This document shows positions 17,654 through 26,176 of a stretch of DNA of 64,000 bases, in pieces; within the stretch, counting starts at the first letter, position 1; each line of letters begins with the position of its first letter. Origin of the DNA: Methylobacterium sp. Leaf91. GTDB taxonomy: Bacteria; Pseudomonadota; Alphaproteobacteria; Rhizobiales; Beijerinckiaceae. The stretch is taken from the NCBI RefSeq assembly GCF_001422815.1, contig NZ_LMMP01000052.1, forward strand, positions 69,501-133,500. The letters run 5' to 3'. The notes beneath the pieces are model-generated. The model had not been told where the DNA came from, did no database searches, and worked only from the letters and a program-made list of their open reading frames with translations. The position numbers and the translations under genes were made by a program.

Positions 17654-17901
17654 GCGTTCGTCCTCGTCCCGGGTCGACCGGGCGGTCGACTCCCGCGCTC
17701 CACCTGACCCGGGCGGAATGTTCCCCAGATCGCTGGTGAATCTGTCGAAAGTATGGGGTGCATCGCAAAATGCACGCCGCACCTTCCTCGTCCGTCAAGG
17801 TTAATGAACCATGAGGAAGCGTCGGATTCTCTCTCGCCGGACGTCTCGCTGTCCTGGGCACATCGCTTAACCGACGGAAAGCCAGGCCGGCCCGCGAGAG
17901 C

Positions 17902-18315
17902 CTAAAGCGACGGGCTCTCGAAACGCTGAGACATGGCCCGGCGGAGGCTGTCCGGAAGGCGCACGGCGCGGCCATCCCGCACCGCCGCCACGGTGACCTC
18001 GGCCTTCAGCAGGACCTCGTCGCCGCGCCGCACTTCCTGGATCATCGGCATCGAAGCGCCGCGCAGCTCGACGACGGTGGTCATGATGGCGAGCATGTCG
18101 TCCATCCGCGCCGGCTTCAGGAAGTCGAGCACCATGCGCCGAACGACGAAGATCAACCCGGCATCGCGCTGCAGATCGACCTGCTCCATGGCGAGGGCCC
18201 GAAGCAGCTCGGTGCGGCCGCGCTCCATGTAGCGCAGGTAATTGGCGTGATAGACGAAACCGGAGAAATCGGTGTCCTCGTAATAGACGCGGATGTCGAT
18301 GCGATGAGAGGTCAT
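17902..18315 (-). CDS. ybgC: Tol-Pal-associated acyl-CoA thioesterase YbgC
   Basis: The 137-residue hot-dog-fold thioesterase has the family motif YYEDTDFSGFVYHANYLRYM, containing the catalytic aspartate and the conserved YHANY. YbgC proteins hydrolyse acyl-CoAs and usually lead the tol operon. Its ATG overlaps the stop of the metallophosphoesterase gene upstream (18312-18315), so the two are translationally coupled. Confidence 0.93.
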   Translation of the reverse strand: MTSHRIDIRVYYEDTDFSGFVYHANYLRYMERGRTELLRALAMEQVDLQRDAGLIFVVRRMVLDFLKPARMDDMLAIMTTVVELRGASMPMIQEVRRGDEVLLKAEVTVAAVRDGRAVRLPDSLRRAMSQRFESPSL

Positions 18316-19286
18316 GCGATGGCTTCCGAGGATAGGTCGACCACGACGATCTCGGGGGGAACGCCGAAGCGAACCGGCGCGATGCTGTTGCCGAGGCCGC
18401 CGGAGACGACGAGATCCGCCTGCTCGCGGACATGGCCGTAGGCGTAACGGTTGGCGTAGCGCGACGGAACCACGGGAGAATAGCCGAACAACCGCACCTG
18501 CCCGCCATGGGTATGGCCGGACAGGGTCAGCGCCACATGAGCCGGCACTTGCGGGAAGATGTCCGGCTCATGCGCCAGCAGGATCGTCGGTGCGCCCTGC
18601 GGCACGGCGGCGAGCGTCCTGTCGAGATCGTCGACCCCGATACGGGCATGGCCGTGGCGCTTGGCGCCCGGAAGGAGGGCGAGCTGGTCGCCCAAACCCG
18701 TGAGCCAGAACCCGCGCCCGTCCTTTTCCAAGCGGATCGCCTCGTTGTCGAGGACGCGGATGCCCGTGCGCGTCAGCGCCTCACCGGCGATGGTCGGGCC
18801 GGCGCCACGTGCCTGTGCCGTACGATCCTCCCACCAATCGTGATTGCCGAGGATGGCGAAGGTGCCCAGCGGTGCCCTGAGGCGGCCGAGTTCGGGCGCC
18901 CATTCGGCGGCCTCGACGGTGCGAGTGACGAAGTTCTGCCCGGTGACGTAGTCGCCGAGGAGCACCGTCAGGTCGCCGCCGAGCGCATTGGCGGTCTCGA
19001 CGATGCCGGCGATGCGGGCGGCACTCATCCACGGCTCGCAGGCATGGATGTCGGCCAGCGCCACGATGCGGAGCTTCAGCCCGGCGGGCCAGTGGCCCTT
19101 CGGCGTGATGGCGTAGCGCGTCACCGACAGGCGCATGGGCTCGATGCCGACGCCGTAGGCCGCCGTCGCACTTCCTGCGAGGGCCATGCCGCCGAGGCCG
19201 GCGAGAACCGTCCGGCGCGTGATCCTCACCGCTTGTGTCTTGGAGGGCAGAGCCTCTTCGCCGATCCGATCGTCAACCGGGTTCAT
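18312..19286 (-). CDS. Tat-type metallophosphoesterase, copy A
   Basis: The 324-residue calcineurin-like phosphoesterase shows all metal-binding blocks: ADIHACEPW, LGDYV, LGNHDWW, LAHEPD and SGHTHGGQ. The N-terminus has a Tat-like signal, VRITRRTVLAGLGGMALAGS, so it is probably exported folded. YaeI/YkuE-type relatives hydrolyse phosphodiesters such as lipid intermediates; the substrate here is unknown. Its ATG overlaps the TGA of the second copy (ATGA at 19283-19286), and its end overlaps ybgC. The paralogue beside it shares most residues, indicating a tandem duplication. Confidence 0.85.
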   Translation of the reverse strand: MNPVDDRIGEEALPSKTQAVRITRRTVLAGLGGMALAGSATAAYGVGIEPMRLSVTRYAITPKGHWPAGLKLRIVALADIHACEPWMSAARIAGIVETANALGGDLTVLLGDYVTGQNFVTRTVEAAEWAPELGRLRAPLGTFAILGNHDWWEDRTAQARGAGPTIAGEALTRTGIRVLDNEAIRLEKDGRGFWLTGLGDQLALLPGAKRHGHARIGVDDLDRTLAAVPQGAPTILLAHEPDIFPQVPAHVALTLSGHTHGGQVRLFGYSPVVPSRYANRYAYGHVREQADLVVSGGLGNSIAPVRFGVPPEIVVVDLSSEAIA

Positions 19287-20227
19287 GCCATGGGCTCCGA
19301 GGACAGGTCGACCACCACGATCTCTGGCGGAACCCCGAAGCGCACCGGCAGGCCGCTCATGCCTAGGCCACCAGAAACCACGAGGTCGGTCTGCTCGCGC
19401 ACATGGCCATAGGCATAGCGACGCCCATAGCGGGAGGGGACGACGGGGGCGTAGCCAAGGAACCGGACCTGTCCGCCATGGGTGTGGCCCGAGAGGGTGA
19501 GGGCCACATGGGCGGGCACCCGCGGGAAGATGTCCGGCTCGTGGGCGAGGAGGATGGAGGGCGCGCCATCGGGGATGGCGGCGAGGGTGGCCGGCAGGTC
19601 GTCGCTGCCCTTCCGGGGGATACCGAAGCGCCACCATGTGCGCTCGAAGCTCAGTTGATCGCCGAGCCCGGCGAGCCAGACCTCGTTTCCCCCCTTCCGA
19701 AGCGGCAGCGCCTCGTTCTCGAGAACGCGGATGCCGGCACGGGTCAGGGCCTCCCCCGCGAAAGTCGGGCCGTGCCCTCGCTCGCAGGCGGCGCGATCCG
19801 CCCACCAATCGTGATTGCCCAGGATGGCAAAGGTGCCGAGGGGCGCCTTCAACGCCCCGAGGACGGGCGCCCAATCGGCGGAGTCCACGATCCCGGCGAG
19901 CCGGTCCATGCCACTCACGTAGTCGCCGAGCAGCACGATCACGTCACCGCCGAGGCCGTTGGCCGCCTCGACGATCCGCCGAATATGCGCGGGGGTCATG
20001 AACGGATCGCAGGCATGGACGTCGGAGACGGCGACGATCCGCAGGGACAGTCCCGCCGGCCACGGCGCCATCGGGGTGATCCGGTAGTGCGTGATGGCGA
20101 GACGCATCGGCTCGATACCGATTCCGTAGGCGGCCGTACCGCTGCCCGCGAGCGCCATTGCGCCGAGGCCGAGCACGACGGTGCGGCGGGTGATCCGGAC
20201 CGGGGAGGATGCGGGGTCGGAACTCAT
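19283..20227 (-). CDS. Tat-type metallophosphoesterase, copy B
   Basis: This 314-residue paralogue of the adjacent gene has the same blocks (SDVHACDPF, LGDYV, LGNHDWW, LAHEPD, SGHTHGGQ) and a Tat-like leader, VRITRRTVVLGLGAMALAGS. The copies differ most in the middle, where this one reads FERTWWRFGIPRKGSDD. That divergence next to the active-site blocks suggests different substrates rather than simple redundancy. It is the first gene of the coupled pair and lies 183 bp from ruvB on the same strand. Confidence 0.85.
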   Translation of the reverse strand: MSSDPASSPVRITRRTVVLGLGAMALAGSGTAAYGIGIEPMRLAITHYRITPMAPWPAGLSLRIVAVSDVHACDPFMTPAHIRRIVEAANGLGGDVIVLLGDYVSGMDRLAGIVDSADWAPVLGALKAPLGTFAILGNHDWWADRAACERGHGPTFAGEALTRAGIRVLENEALPLRKGGNEVWLAGLGDQLSFERTWWRFGIPRKGSDDLPATLAAIPDGAPSILLAHEPDIFPRVPAHVALTLSGHTHGGQVRFLGYAPVVPSRYGRRYAYGHVREQTDLVVSGGLGMSGLPVRFGVPPEIVVVDLSSEPMA

Positions 20228-20410
20228 GGGGTGGAAGTCGCCTTTCGGCCGGTTCTATCGCGGAGGACTTGCTGTTCGAACCGACGTTAGCCCCCGTCTT
20301 CCCGCCCACGGGGAGAGGGGATGTGCACACATCGTCTCACTTCAAACACGCTGCCCATCCGTCATCGCACTGTCTTTGCAGGGAACAGAACGCAGACGCC
20401 ATCGGCTGCC

Positions 20411-21499
20411 TCAGCCATCGGGATCCTCCGACCCGAACAGCCCGAACTGCGAGGCCGGATCGCGCCGGGGCACGGCAAAACCCATATGCTTGTAGGCGTG
20501 CGGGGTCAGCATGCGCCCACGCGGGGTGCGCTGGACGAAGCCCTTCTGGATGAGGAAGGGTTCGATGATGTCTTCGATGGCGTCGCGCGGCTCGGAAAGC
20601 GCCGCCGCGATGGTCTCGATTCCCACCGGGCCGCCGCCGAAGGAGGTGGCGATCATGGTCAGGTATTTGCGGTCCATCACGTCGAGGCCGGCCGGGTCCA
20701 CGTCGAGAAGCTGGAGCGCCCGGTCGGCGATGGCCCGCGTGACGGTGGGAGCGTCGGCCACGATGGCGAAGTCGCGCACCCGGCGCAGGAGGCGCCCGGC
20801 GATGCGCGGCGTGCCCCGCGCCCGTTTGGCGATCTCGTTCGCGCCCTCCGCCGACATGCCGATGCCGAGCACCCGCGCGCCGCGCGAGACGATGAGTTCG
20901 AGCTCGTCGACATCGTAGAATTCGAGGCGGATCGGGATGCCGAACCGGTCGCGAAGCGGCGTGGTGAGCAGGCCGGCGCGGGTGGTTGCGCCCACCAGCG
21001 TGAATTTCGGGAGTTCGATCTTCACCGAACGGGCGGCCGGCCCCTCTCCGATGATGAGGTCGAGCTGGTAATCCTCCATCGCCGGATAGAGGATTTCCTC
21101 CACCGCCGGATTGAGACGGTGGATCTCGTCGATGAACAGGACGTCGCGTTCCTCGAGATTGGTGAGCTGCGCCGCGAGGTCTCCCGCCTTGGCGATGACC
21201 GGGCCGGAGGTGGAGCGGAAATTCACCCCGAGTTCGCGGGCCACGATCTGCGCCAGAGTGGTCTTGCCCAGGCCCGGCGGCCCCACGAACAGGACGTGAT
21301 CGAGGGCCGAGCCGGTCTTTTTCGCGGATTCGATGAAAATCTGCATGTTTGCCCGCGCCGCGCGCTGCCCGATGAATTCGGGAAGGCTCAGCGGACGGAT
21401 CGACTGCTCCACATCGTCCGGCCGCCGCTCCGGCGTCAGGAGCGATTCCGGCAGCGGATGAAGGGTGGGCGATTTCGGCGATCTGGGGAGCTTGCTCAC
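20411..21499 (-). CDS. ruvB: Holliday junction branch-migration ATPase RuvB
   Basis: RuvB is the AAA+ motor that drives branch migration with RuvA. The 362-residue protein shows Walker A GPPGLGKTT (73-81), Walker B with DEIH (124-127), the sensor region VGATTRAGLLTTPLRDRFG and the C-terminal winged-helix end RTPRGRMLTPHAYKHMG. Length is normal for alphaproteobacteria. ruvA and ruvC lie 4-6 kb away on the same strand instead of adjoining, because other genes intervene. Confidence 0.96.
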   Translation of the reverse strand: MSKLPRSPKSPTLHPLPESLLTPERRPDDVEQSIRPLSLPEFIGQRAARANMQIFIESAKKTGSALDHVLFVGPPGLGKTTLAQIVARELGVNFRSTSGPVIAKAGDLAAQLTNLEERDVLFIDEIHRLNPAVEEILYPAMEDYQLDLIIGEGPAARSVKIELPKFTLVGATTRAGLLTTPLRDRFGIPIRLEFYDVDELELIVSRGARVLGIGMSAEGANEIAKRARGTPRIAGRLLRRVRDFAIVADAPTVTRAIADRALQLLDVDPAGLDVMDRKYLTMIATSFGGGPVGIETIAAALSEPRDAIEDIIEPFLIQKGFVQRTPRGRMLTPHAYKHMGFAVPRRDPASQFGLFGSEDPDG

Positions 21500-22200
21500 A
21501 CGGGCTCTCGGTCGGGGCCCGGCACAGGGCCTGCTCCGGTGGATGGGCGTTTCGCCCGATGTCGCACAACGCCGCCGCGCGCGCTACGTCGCCGGCCGGC
21601 GACAGGCGCCCGGCACCACGAAGGCGGATGCGTGGCACGAGGGTCTCATGGTGACCCTGCGCACCTGAATGCGTGACGGATCGGCACCCTCTTGCCTTCT
21701 TCCCGCAAGAACAAAGCAGAGTGGCCTCGGTCCAGCACGACCTCGCTCCAAGCGTCACGGATCAGCAACGCCTATGACGAGCCCGAACCGCGGGAGCGAC
21801 TATCTTATGTAAACACAGCGCATGATCCAGGTTAACGCCGATTTTTGCTATGTCTTATGCCTGACACAACGACAATTTTCTGGAACTCTACGCTTCAGAG
21901 AGATTTATCAAGCCAGGACGATGGGCGATTGCGGCAAGACAACATGGTCTTGTCTACAACAACCATGGCAGTTCTGGAGATCGTGGCCGTACCGGCGATA
22001 TCTCCGTCACATCTGCTCGCGACTTGGTGACCGGAGACCGTTGGCGCTCCGGGCAGCGTCGCGGCTGGCGGATTCACCTCTGGGCCAGGGCCGGCCGAAC
22101 GACCTTACGGCCGCTTATAGGACTAACTTCTTAAATTAGCGATCCATCGGCGGTCAATCCGCCGATGGCCGCATCATCTCACTCGAAAGGGCCGACCAGC
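21500..22200. other. Intergenic region between ruvB and Mn-catalase
   Basis: These 700 bp separate divergent genes. I see no convincing gene. The part from about 21780 to 22000 is clearly poorer in GC than its surroundings and has only short overlapping frames without a consistent third-base signature. A small dyad around 22120-22135 (CTAA...TTAG) lies in the likely catalase promoter region. Confidence 0.45.
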
Positions 22201-23058
22201 ATGTTCTATCTCGACAAGCGTCTGCAATATCCCGTTCGGGTCGAGTCTCCCGATCCGGTCTATGCGCGGATGTTGCAGCAGGCCATCGGCGGGATCGAGG
22301 GTGAGATCCGCGTCTGTATGCAGTACTTCTTCCAGGGCTGGGGCGCACGCGGACCGACGACCAAGTATCGCGATATGCTCCTCAACACCGCGACGGAGGA
22401 GATCGGGCATATCGAAATGCTCGCCACCGCCGTCGCCCTCAACTTGGAGACAGCTCCGACCAAGCTGCAGGAAGCGGGCGTGAAGGATGCGGTAGTCGGC
22501 GCCGTGATGAACGGTGAGAACCCGCGTCACGTGGTGGAAGGCATGCTCCACCGCCACATCCTCTCTACCGGCATGGCCGCCTTCCCGGCCAATTGCGACG
22601 GCGTTCCCTTCGACATGTCCCACATCTACGCGAGCGGAAACCTCGCGGCGGACATGTATTGCAATGTCGCCGCCGAGACGACGGGACGAACCCTCGCCGT
22701 GCGCCTCATGACCGCGACGAACGATCCGGGCATGCGCGACATGTGGAGCTTCCTCATCGCGCGCGACACGATGCACCAGCAGCAATGGCTCGCCGTCATC
22801 GAGGATATGGGCGGCATGGAAGCGAACCTTCCGATCCCCAACAGCTTCCCGCAGAGCGAGGAGAGCCAGAAGCACAGCTACAGCTTCTTCGTCTCCACCG
22901 CCGACGATTCGCCTCTCCCCGAAGGTCGCTGGACCAGCGGCCCGTCACTCGACGGAAAGGGCACGTTCAACGTGGTCAAGAACGCCCCCATGGGCGAAGA
23001 GCCGGTTCTTGGTCCGGCACGCCCGGATAGCGGCGCCCAGACGCAGCAGATGTCCTGA
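22201..23058 (+). CDS. Manganese catalase
   Basis: The 285-residue non-haem catalase decomposes hydrogen peroxide at a dimanganese site. The di-metal carboxylate pattern is visible: Glu in GGIEGEIRVCMQYFFQGW, the E-x-x-H pair in TEEIGHIEML, Glu in AAETTGRTL, and His in RDTMHQQQW. The ATG at 22201 follows GAAAGGG by about eleven bases; an in-frame ATG at 22165 is possible but adds a non-family stretch. It is convergent with bacterioferritin across a shared terminator, forming an iron/peroxide defence group. Confidence 0.92.
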   Translation: MFYLDKRLQYPVRVESPDPVYARMLQQAIGGIEGEIRVCMQYFFQGWGARGPTTKYRDMLLNTATEEIGHIEMLATAVALNLETAPTKLQEAGVKDAVVGAVMNGENPRHVVEGMLHRHILSTGMAAFPANCDGVPFDMSHIYASGNLAADMYCNVAAETTGRTLAVRLMTATNDPGMRDMWSFLIARDTMHQQQWLAVIEDMGGMEANLPIPNSFPQSEESQKHSYSFFVSTADDSPLPEGRWTSGPSLDGKGTFNVVKNAPMGEEPVLGPARPDSGAQTQQMS

Positions 23059-23065
23059 ATGCAAA

Positions 23066-23096
23066 AAAGGCCCGCCCCATTCCGGGGCGGGCCTTT
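23066..23096. terminator. Bidirectional terminator between Mn-catalase and bfr
   Basis: A perfect 13-bp stem, AAAGGCCCGCCCC and GGGGCGGGCCTTT, closes a 5-base ATTCC loop. It is flanked by A-rich sequence on the left and TTT on the right, so it can work in both directions between the convergent genes. Confidence 0.88.
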
Positions 23097-23157
23097 CCTT
23101 GATCGTCCCACGAAAGCCCCCGGAATGCCGCCTGCATTCTGGGGTGTTGGTGTGATG

Positions 23158-23655
23158 TCAGTCCTTTTCGGGAGCGATCGCCTCAAGGCCGCCGATATGC
23201 TTCTGGGCGTAGAGCGGCAGGCCGATCTGAGCGATCAGGGTCTGCTGGGTCTCGAGGAAATCGATATGGCCCTCCTCGTCGGCGGCCAGCTCCTCGAACA
23301 GGATCTTCGACACGCGGTCGTTGATCGAATCGCAATACTGCGCGGCTTCGAGATAGAGCGCGCGGGCCTCGGTCTCGGCCGCGAGATCGGAGGCAATGAT
23401 CTCTTCGATATTCTGGCCGATCCGCAACGGATCGAGCTCCTGCAGGTTCGGAAACCCGTCGAGGAACAGGATCCGGTCGATGAACCGGTCGGCATGGTTC
23501 ATCTCTTCGATTGATTCCTTACGCCAGAACTTGGCGAGGTCGATGTAGCCCCAGTCGTTCAGCATCCGGAAATGGAGCCAGTACTGGCTCACGGCCGTCA
23601 GCTCGCTGCGGAGACCTCGATTGAGGTACTCGACGACCTTCACATCACCCTTCAT
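23158..23655 (-). CDS. bfr: Bacterioferritin
   Basis: The 165-residue subunit forms the 24-mer haem-containing iron store. Key residues fall at the classical positions: E18, E51 and H54 of the ferroxidase centre, and the haem-ligating M52 in SIEEMNHADRF. The start at 23655 (MKGDVK) has a GGAG site, and the alternative GTG three codons earlier does not. bfd lies 61 bp upstream on the same strand, giving the usual storage and release pair. Confidence 0.95.
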   Translation of the reverse strand: MKGDVKVVEYLNRGLRSELTAVSQYWLHFRMLNDWGYIDLAKFWRKESIEEMNHADRFIDRILFLDGFPNLQELDPLRIGQNIEEIIASDLAAETEARALYLEAAQYCDSINDRVSKILFEELAADEEGHIDFLETQQTLIAQIGLPLYAQKHIGGLEAIAPEKD

Positions 23656-23716
23656 AACACTCACTCCCGTTCAGCTTCTCGAGCATGAAGGGGAGCGTGG
23701 AGCCTCGCACAGGCCC

Positions 23717-23998
23717 TCAGGCGGCGATCCCCTCCTCCGCAGTTTGGAATTGAACCAAACTACAAGCGCTGGCGCAACCCGTTCCGCACGCATGGCCGGC
23801 TTCCGCCACGGCGTCTTGCAGAGCACCCTGCAGGGCCGCCTGCATGATCGAGCGGATCGTCCGGGCGCAGCGACCGCATTTCGGGCTGCAACCGAGACAG
23901 GCCTGGACCTGTGCCGGCGTGCGCGGACAATCAGGCCCATCCTTGAGGCAGGCGCGGACGGCGCCGTCGGACAACACGTTACAGGAACAGACGATCAT
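23717..23998 (-). CDS. bfd: Bacterioferritin-associated ferredoxin
   Basis: Bfd carries a [2Fe-2S] cluster and reduces bacterioferritin so that stored iron is released. The 93-residue protein has the cluster cysteines C4 and C6 (CSC) and C41 and C44 (CGRC). It is longer than the roughly 64-residue E. coli protein. The extra C-terminal tail is unusually rich in cysteine (HACGTGCASACS), which could bind another metal. It is upstream of bfr in the same orientation. Confidence 0.92.
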   Translation of the reverse strand: MIVCSCNVLSDGAVRACLKDGPDCPRTPAQVQACLGCSPKCGRCARTIRSIMQAALQGALQDAVAEAGHACGTGCASACSLVQFQTAEEGIAA

Positions 23999-24318
23999 GA
24001 CAGCTCGCTGGACGGGATGAGAGGCTTCGATCGACCACGAAAGAATCGTGCGCGAGGCAGATTCCCCGTTTCGTGCATCGACTTGAGCGCCTCTTTAGAA
24101 CTCTTAAAATCTACTGCATTCTCAATAACTTAACTGGCATGGGATTTTTGCGCAAGGCGCGCAGACCTGCCTGCGACGACAGGAGCCAGCCCCGTGGGCG
24201 TGCAACACCGTCTCTGGGGCGCAGTCTCTCGGGTCGAAGTCGGGTAGGTCACACAGCCGTGGTCATCGGTACCGCGACCGTCCTCGCGGCAGCGATATCC
24301 TGGCGGGGACGAACCCGC
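23999..24318. other. Regulatory gap upstream of bfd
   Basis: The 320 bp between bfd and the outer-membrane channel gene show no gene. The stretch around 24080-24140 is AT-rich and contains an Irr-box-like sequence at 24094-24109. It is the likely promoter region of bfd-bfr. Confidence 0.5.
24094..24109. promoter_or_regulatory. Possible Irr (iron control element) site upstream of bfd-bfr
   Basis: The sequence TTTAGAACTCTTAAAA closely resembles the palindromic iron control element of alphaproteobacteria (TTTAGAA-N3-TTCTAAA outline), missing about two bases in the right arm. It lies about 100 bp before bfd. Irr control of bacterioferritin genes is known in related bacteria; binding here is inferred. 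Confidence 0.42.
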
Positions 24319-25308
24319 TCAGAAGACGTGGAACGCGACGCCAGCGAGGAAGCTCTTCTCTTCCGTACCCTTCAGGGTCGCCGTTTCGAGATTGCCGAAC
24401 TTGTTCAGCCAGTACTGGAAGCCGATGAACACATCGACGCGGTTGGGCTGGTCGTAGACGAGCTTGCCGAGGTCGAGCACCAGATTGGTGCGGGAGACGA
24501 ATTCGAGCCCCGTCTCTCGATTGAAGGCGAAGATCGCTGGATTACGGACACCGCGCCCCTTGGGCAGGACAATGTTGTTGATGCCGGTGACGCTGAGCGG
24601 CAGGCCGGTGAAGGCCAGCGGGAAGCTATAGGCGATCTCGATCTCGGGGACGGTGTCGTAGCTGATGTCCCGGTTCGGATAGGGATTGAAGCCGTTGCGG
24701 TTCCACTCCTTGTAGGCATGGACCGAGGCGTTGAGAAAACCGGCCGGCACGTCGAAGGAAAGGTTAAGACCGCCGACGACGTTGCGCTTGCGGGGGCCGA
24801 AGGCAGTATCCTTCGTATTGGCGTCGAACCCGTAGGACAGGGAGATGTCCTTGACGAGGCCGGGCACCACGAACGCCTTGGTCCCGGTGAGCGCGTTGAG
24901 GCTGAGTGTGCCGCGATAGAGGCCGTAGACTTCCGTCGCACCCTCATCGCGAAGCAGGAACCCGCCAGGCGCGTTGGTGGTACCGGCTCGCTCCTGCGCT
25001 CCAGATTTCAGGATGTCGAGCGAGAACAGATTGGTGCCGTAGGCCCAGGCATTGGCATGCGCGACATTGAAGATTTGTTTGGGGATACCGCGCGAGCGGA
25101 ACGACCCGTCGGCGTCCCGCACCCGTATACCCGGCTCGGCGGCGGGGAACTGGTAATGGTAGCTCACCTGGGTATCGGTAAAGAGAAAGAACGGCGAAGG
25201 CGCATCCGGAACGGGTGGCTGCACGCCGGCCGGATCGGCGGCCAGCGCCGGTGCCACTACCGCGCAGGAGACCAGCGCGGTCGCCAGGAATGTCCAGAAG
25301 CCCGTCAT
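24319..25308 (-). CDS. Outer-membrane beta-barrel, nucleoside channel (Tsx)-like
   Basis: The 329-residue precursor has a signal peptide (TALVSCAVVAPALAAD) and alternating amphipathic strands. It ends in phenylalanine (GVAFHVF), as outer-membrane barrels do. The segment FNVAHANAWAYGTNLFSLDI resembles the Tsx-family pattern of a His/Ala stretch, W-x-Y-G-x-N and an F-x-x-D-I strand. Tsx proteins pass nucleosides; the substrate here is unproven. The ATG at 25308 has a GGGA site; a TTG two codons upstream is possible. It lies between ruvA and bfd on the same strand. Confidence 0.66.
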   Translation of the reverse strand: MTGFWTFLATALVSCAVVAPALAADPAGVQPPVPDAPSPFFLFTDTQVSYHYQFPAAEPGIRVRDADGSFRSRGIPKQIFNVAHANAWAYGTNLFSLDILKSGAQERAGTTNAPGGFLLRDEGATEVYGLYRGTLSLNALTGTKAFVVPGLVKDISLSYGFDANTKDTAFGPRKRNVVGGLNLSFDVPAGFLNASVHAYKEWNRNGFNPYPNRDISYDTVPEIEIAYSFPLAFTGLPLSVTGINNIVLPKGRGVRNPAIFAFNRETGLEFVSRTNLVLDLGKLVYDQPNRVDVFIGFQYWLNKFGNLETATLKGTEEKSFLAGVAFHVF

Positions 25309-25480
25309 ATTCAATCCCGGAGCGCGGTCCGCCCAGTCGGGGCTCCGGTCGATAACGGATTAGACAGTTTACCGGAAGGACGAAAGCTGGTTCTCCCGTG
25401 GGACGATGGGCAACTATGTAGCATAAACCGTTAAAACAGGCGTCGGGCCGGACGCGGATTTGCGCCTTGGGCCATCCGAT

Positions 25481-26098
25481 TCACCGGGCGAGTTCGCGCA
25501 GGCCAAGGCGGATAAGGGTCTTGGCTTCGGCGCCCTCACCGGCTCCCTTCATCGCGGCGGCGATGGCGGCGGAGGCCTGGACCGGGGCGTAACCGAGATT
25601 GACCAGGGCCGAGATGGCATCGGCGGCGGGCTGAGGCGCGGTTCGATCTTCCACCGCTCCGGAGAGGGCCAGGACGGCGGGGTCGATCGGCGCGAAGGCG
25701 GGGGCCTTGTCCTTCAATTCGGCGGTGAGCCGGGCGGCGAGGCGTGGCCCGACCCCGGGCGCGCGGGCGATGGCGGTCTTGTCGCCCATGGCGATGGCGG
25801 TGGCGAGGGCCTCCGGCTCCAGCACGGAGAGCAGGCCGAGGGCCACCTTGGAGCCGACCCCCTGAACGGTCTGAAGCAGGCGAAACCATTCGCGCTCGGC
25901 ATCGGAGCGGAAACCATAGAGCCGGATCATGTCCTCGCGGACATGGGTCTCGATGGCGAGGGAAGCGGCCTCGCCCGCGCCCGGCATCCGCTGCAAGGTC
26001 CGGGCGGAACAATGCACCACGTAGCCGACCCCCTGCACGTCGAGGATCACGAAATCCTCTCCGTAGGAATCCACCACACCCTTCAGCTTGCCGATCAT
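25481..26098 (-). CDS. ruvA: Holliday junction-binding protein RuvA
   Basis: RuvA binds the four-way junction and loads RuvB. The 205-residue protein starts MIGKLKGVVDSYGEDFVIL (OB-fold domain), has two helix-hairpin-helix motifs (LQTVQGVGSKVAL and IARAPGVGPRLAARL) and the small C-terminal domain III that touches RuvB (DAISALVNLGYAPVQASAAIA). Length is normal. It should be next to ruvB but is separated by about 4 kb of iron and peroxide genes. Confidence 0.95.
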   Translation of the reverse strand: MIGKLKGVVDSYGEDFVILDVQGVGYVVHCSARTLQRMPGAGEAASLAIETHVREDMIRLYGFRSDAEREWFRLLQTVQGVGSKVALGLLSVLEPEALATAIAMGDKTAIARAPGVGPRLAARLTAELKDKAPAFAPIDPAVLALSGAVEDRTAPQPAADAISALVNLGYAPVQASAAIAAAMKGAGEGAEAKTLIRLGLRELAR

Positions 26099-26176
26099 GC
26101 ATCATCTCGTCATCAGAGACAGGGTCTTATCAGGGACCGGCCCTCCTGTCCGACCAGCCATAGAGAAAGTGACCGC

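Noticed and set aside
20337..21758. A 473-codon frame overlapping ruvB on the same strand
   Set aside because: It is out of phase with the clear RuvB frame and shows no family motifs.
23742..23760. GTTTGG/CCAAAC inverted repeat near the end of bfd
   Set aside because: It lies inside the bfd coding sequence and has no T-run; probably incidental.
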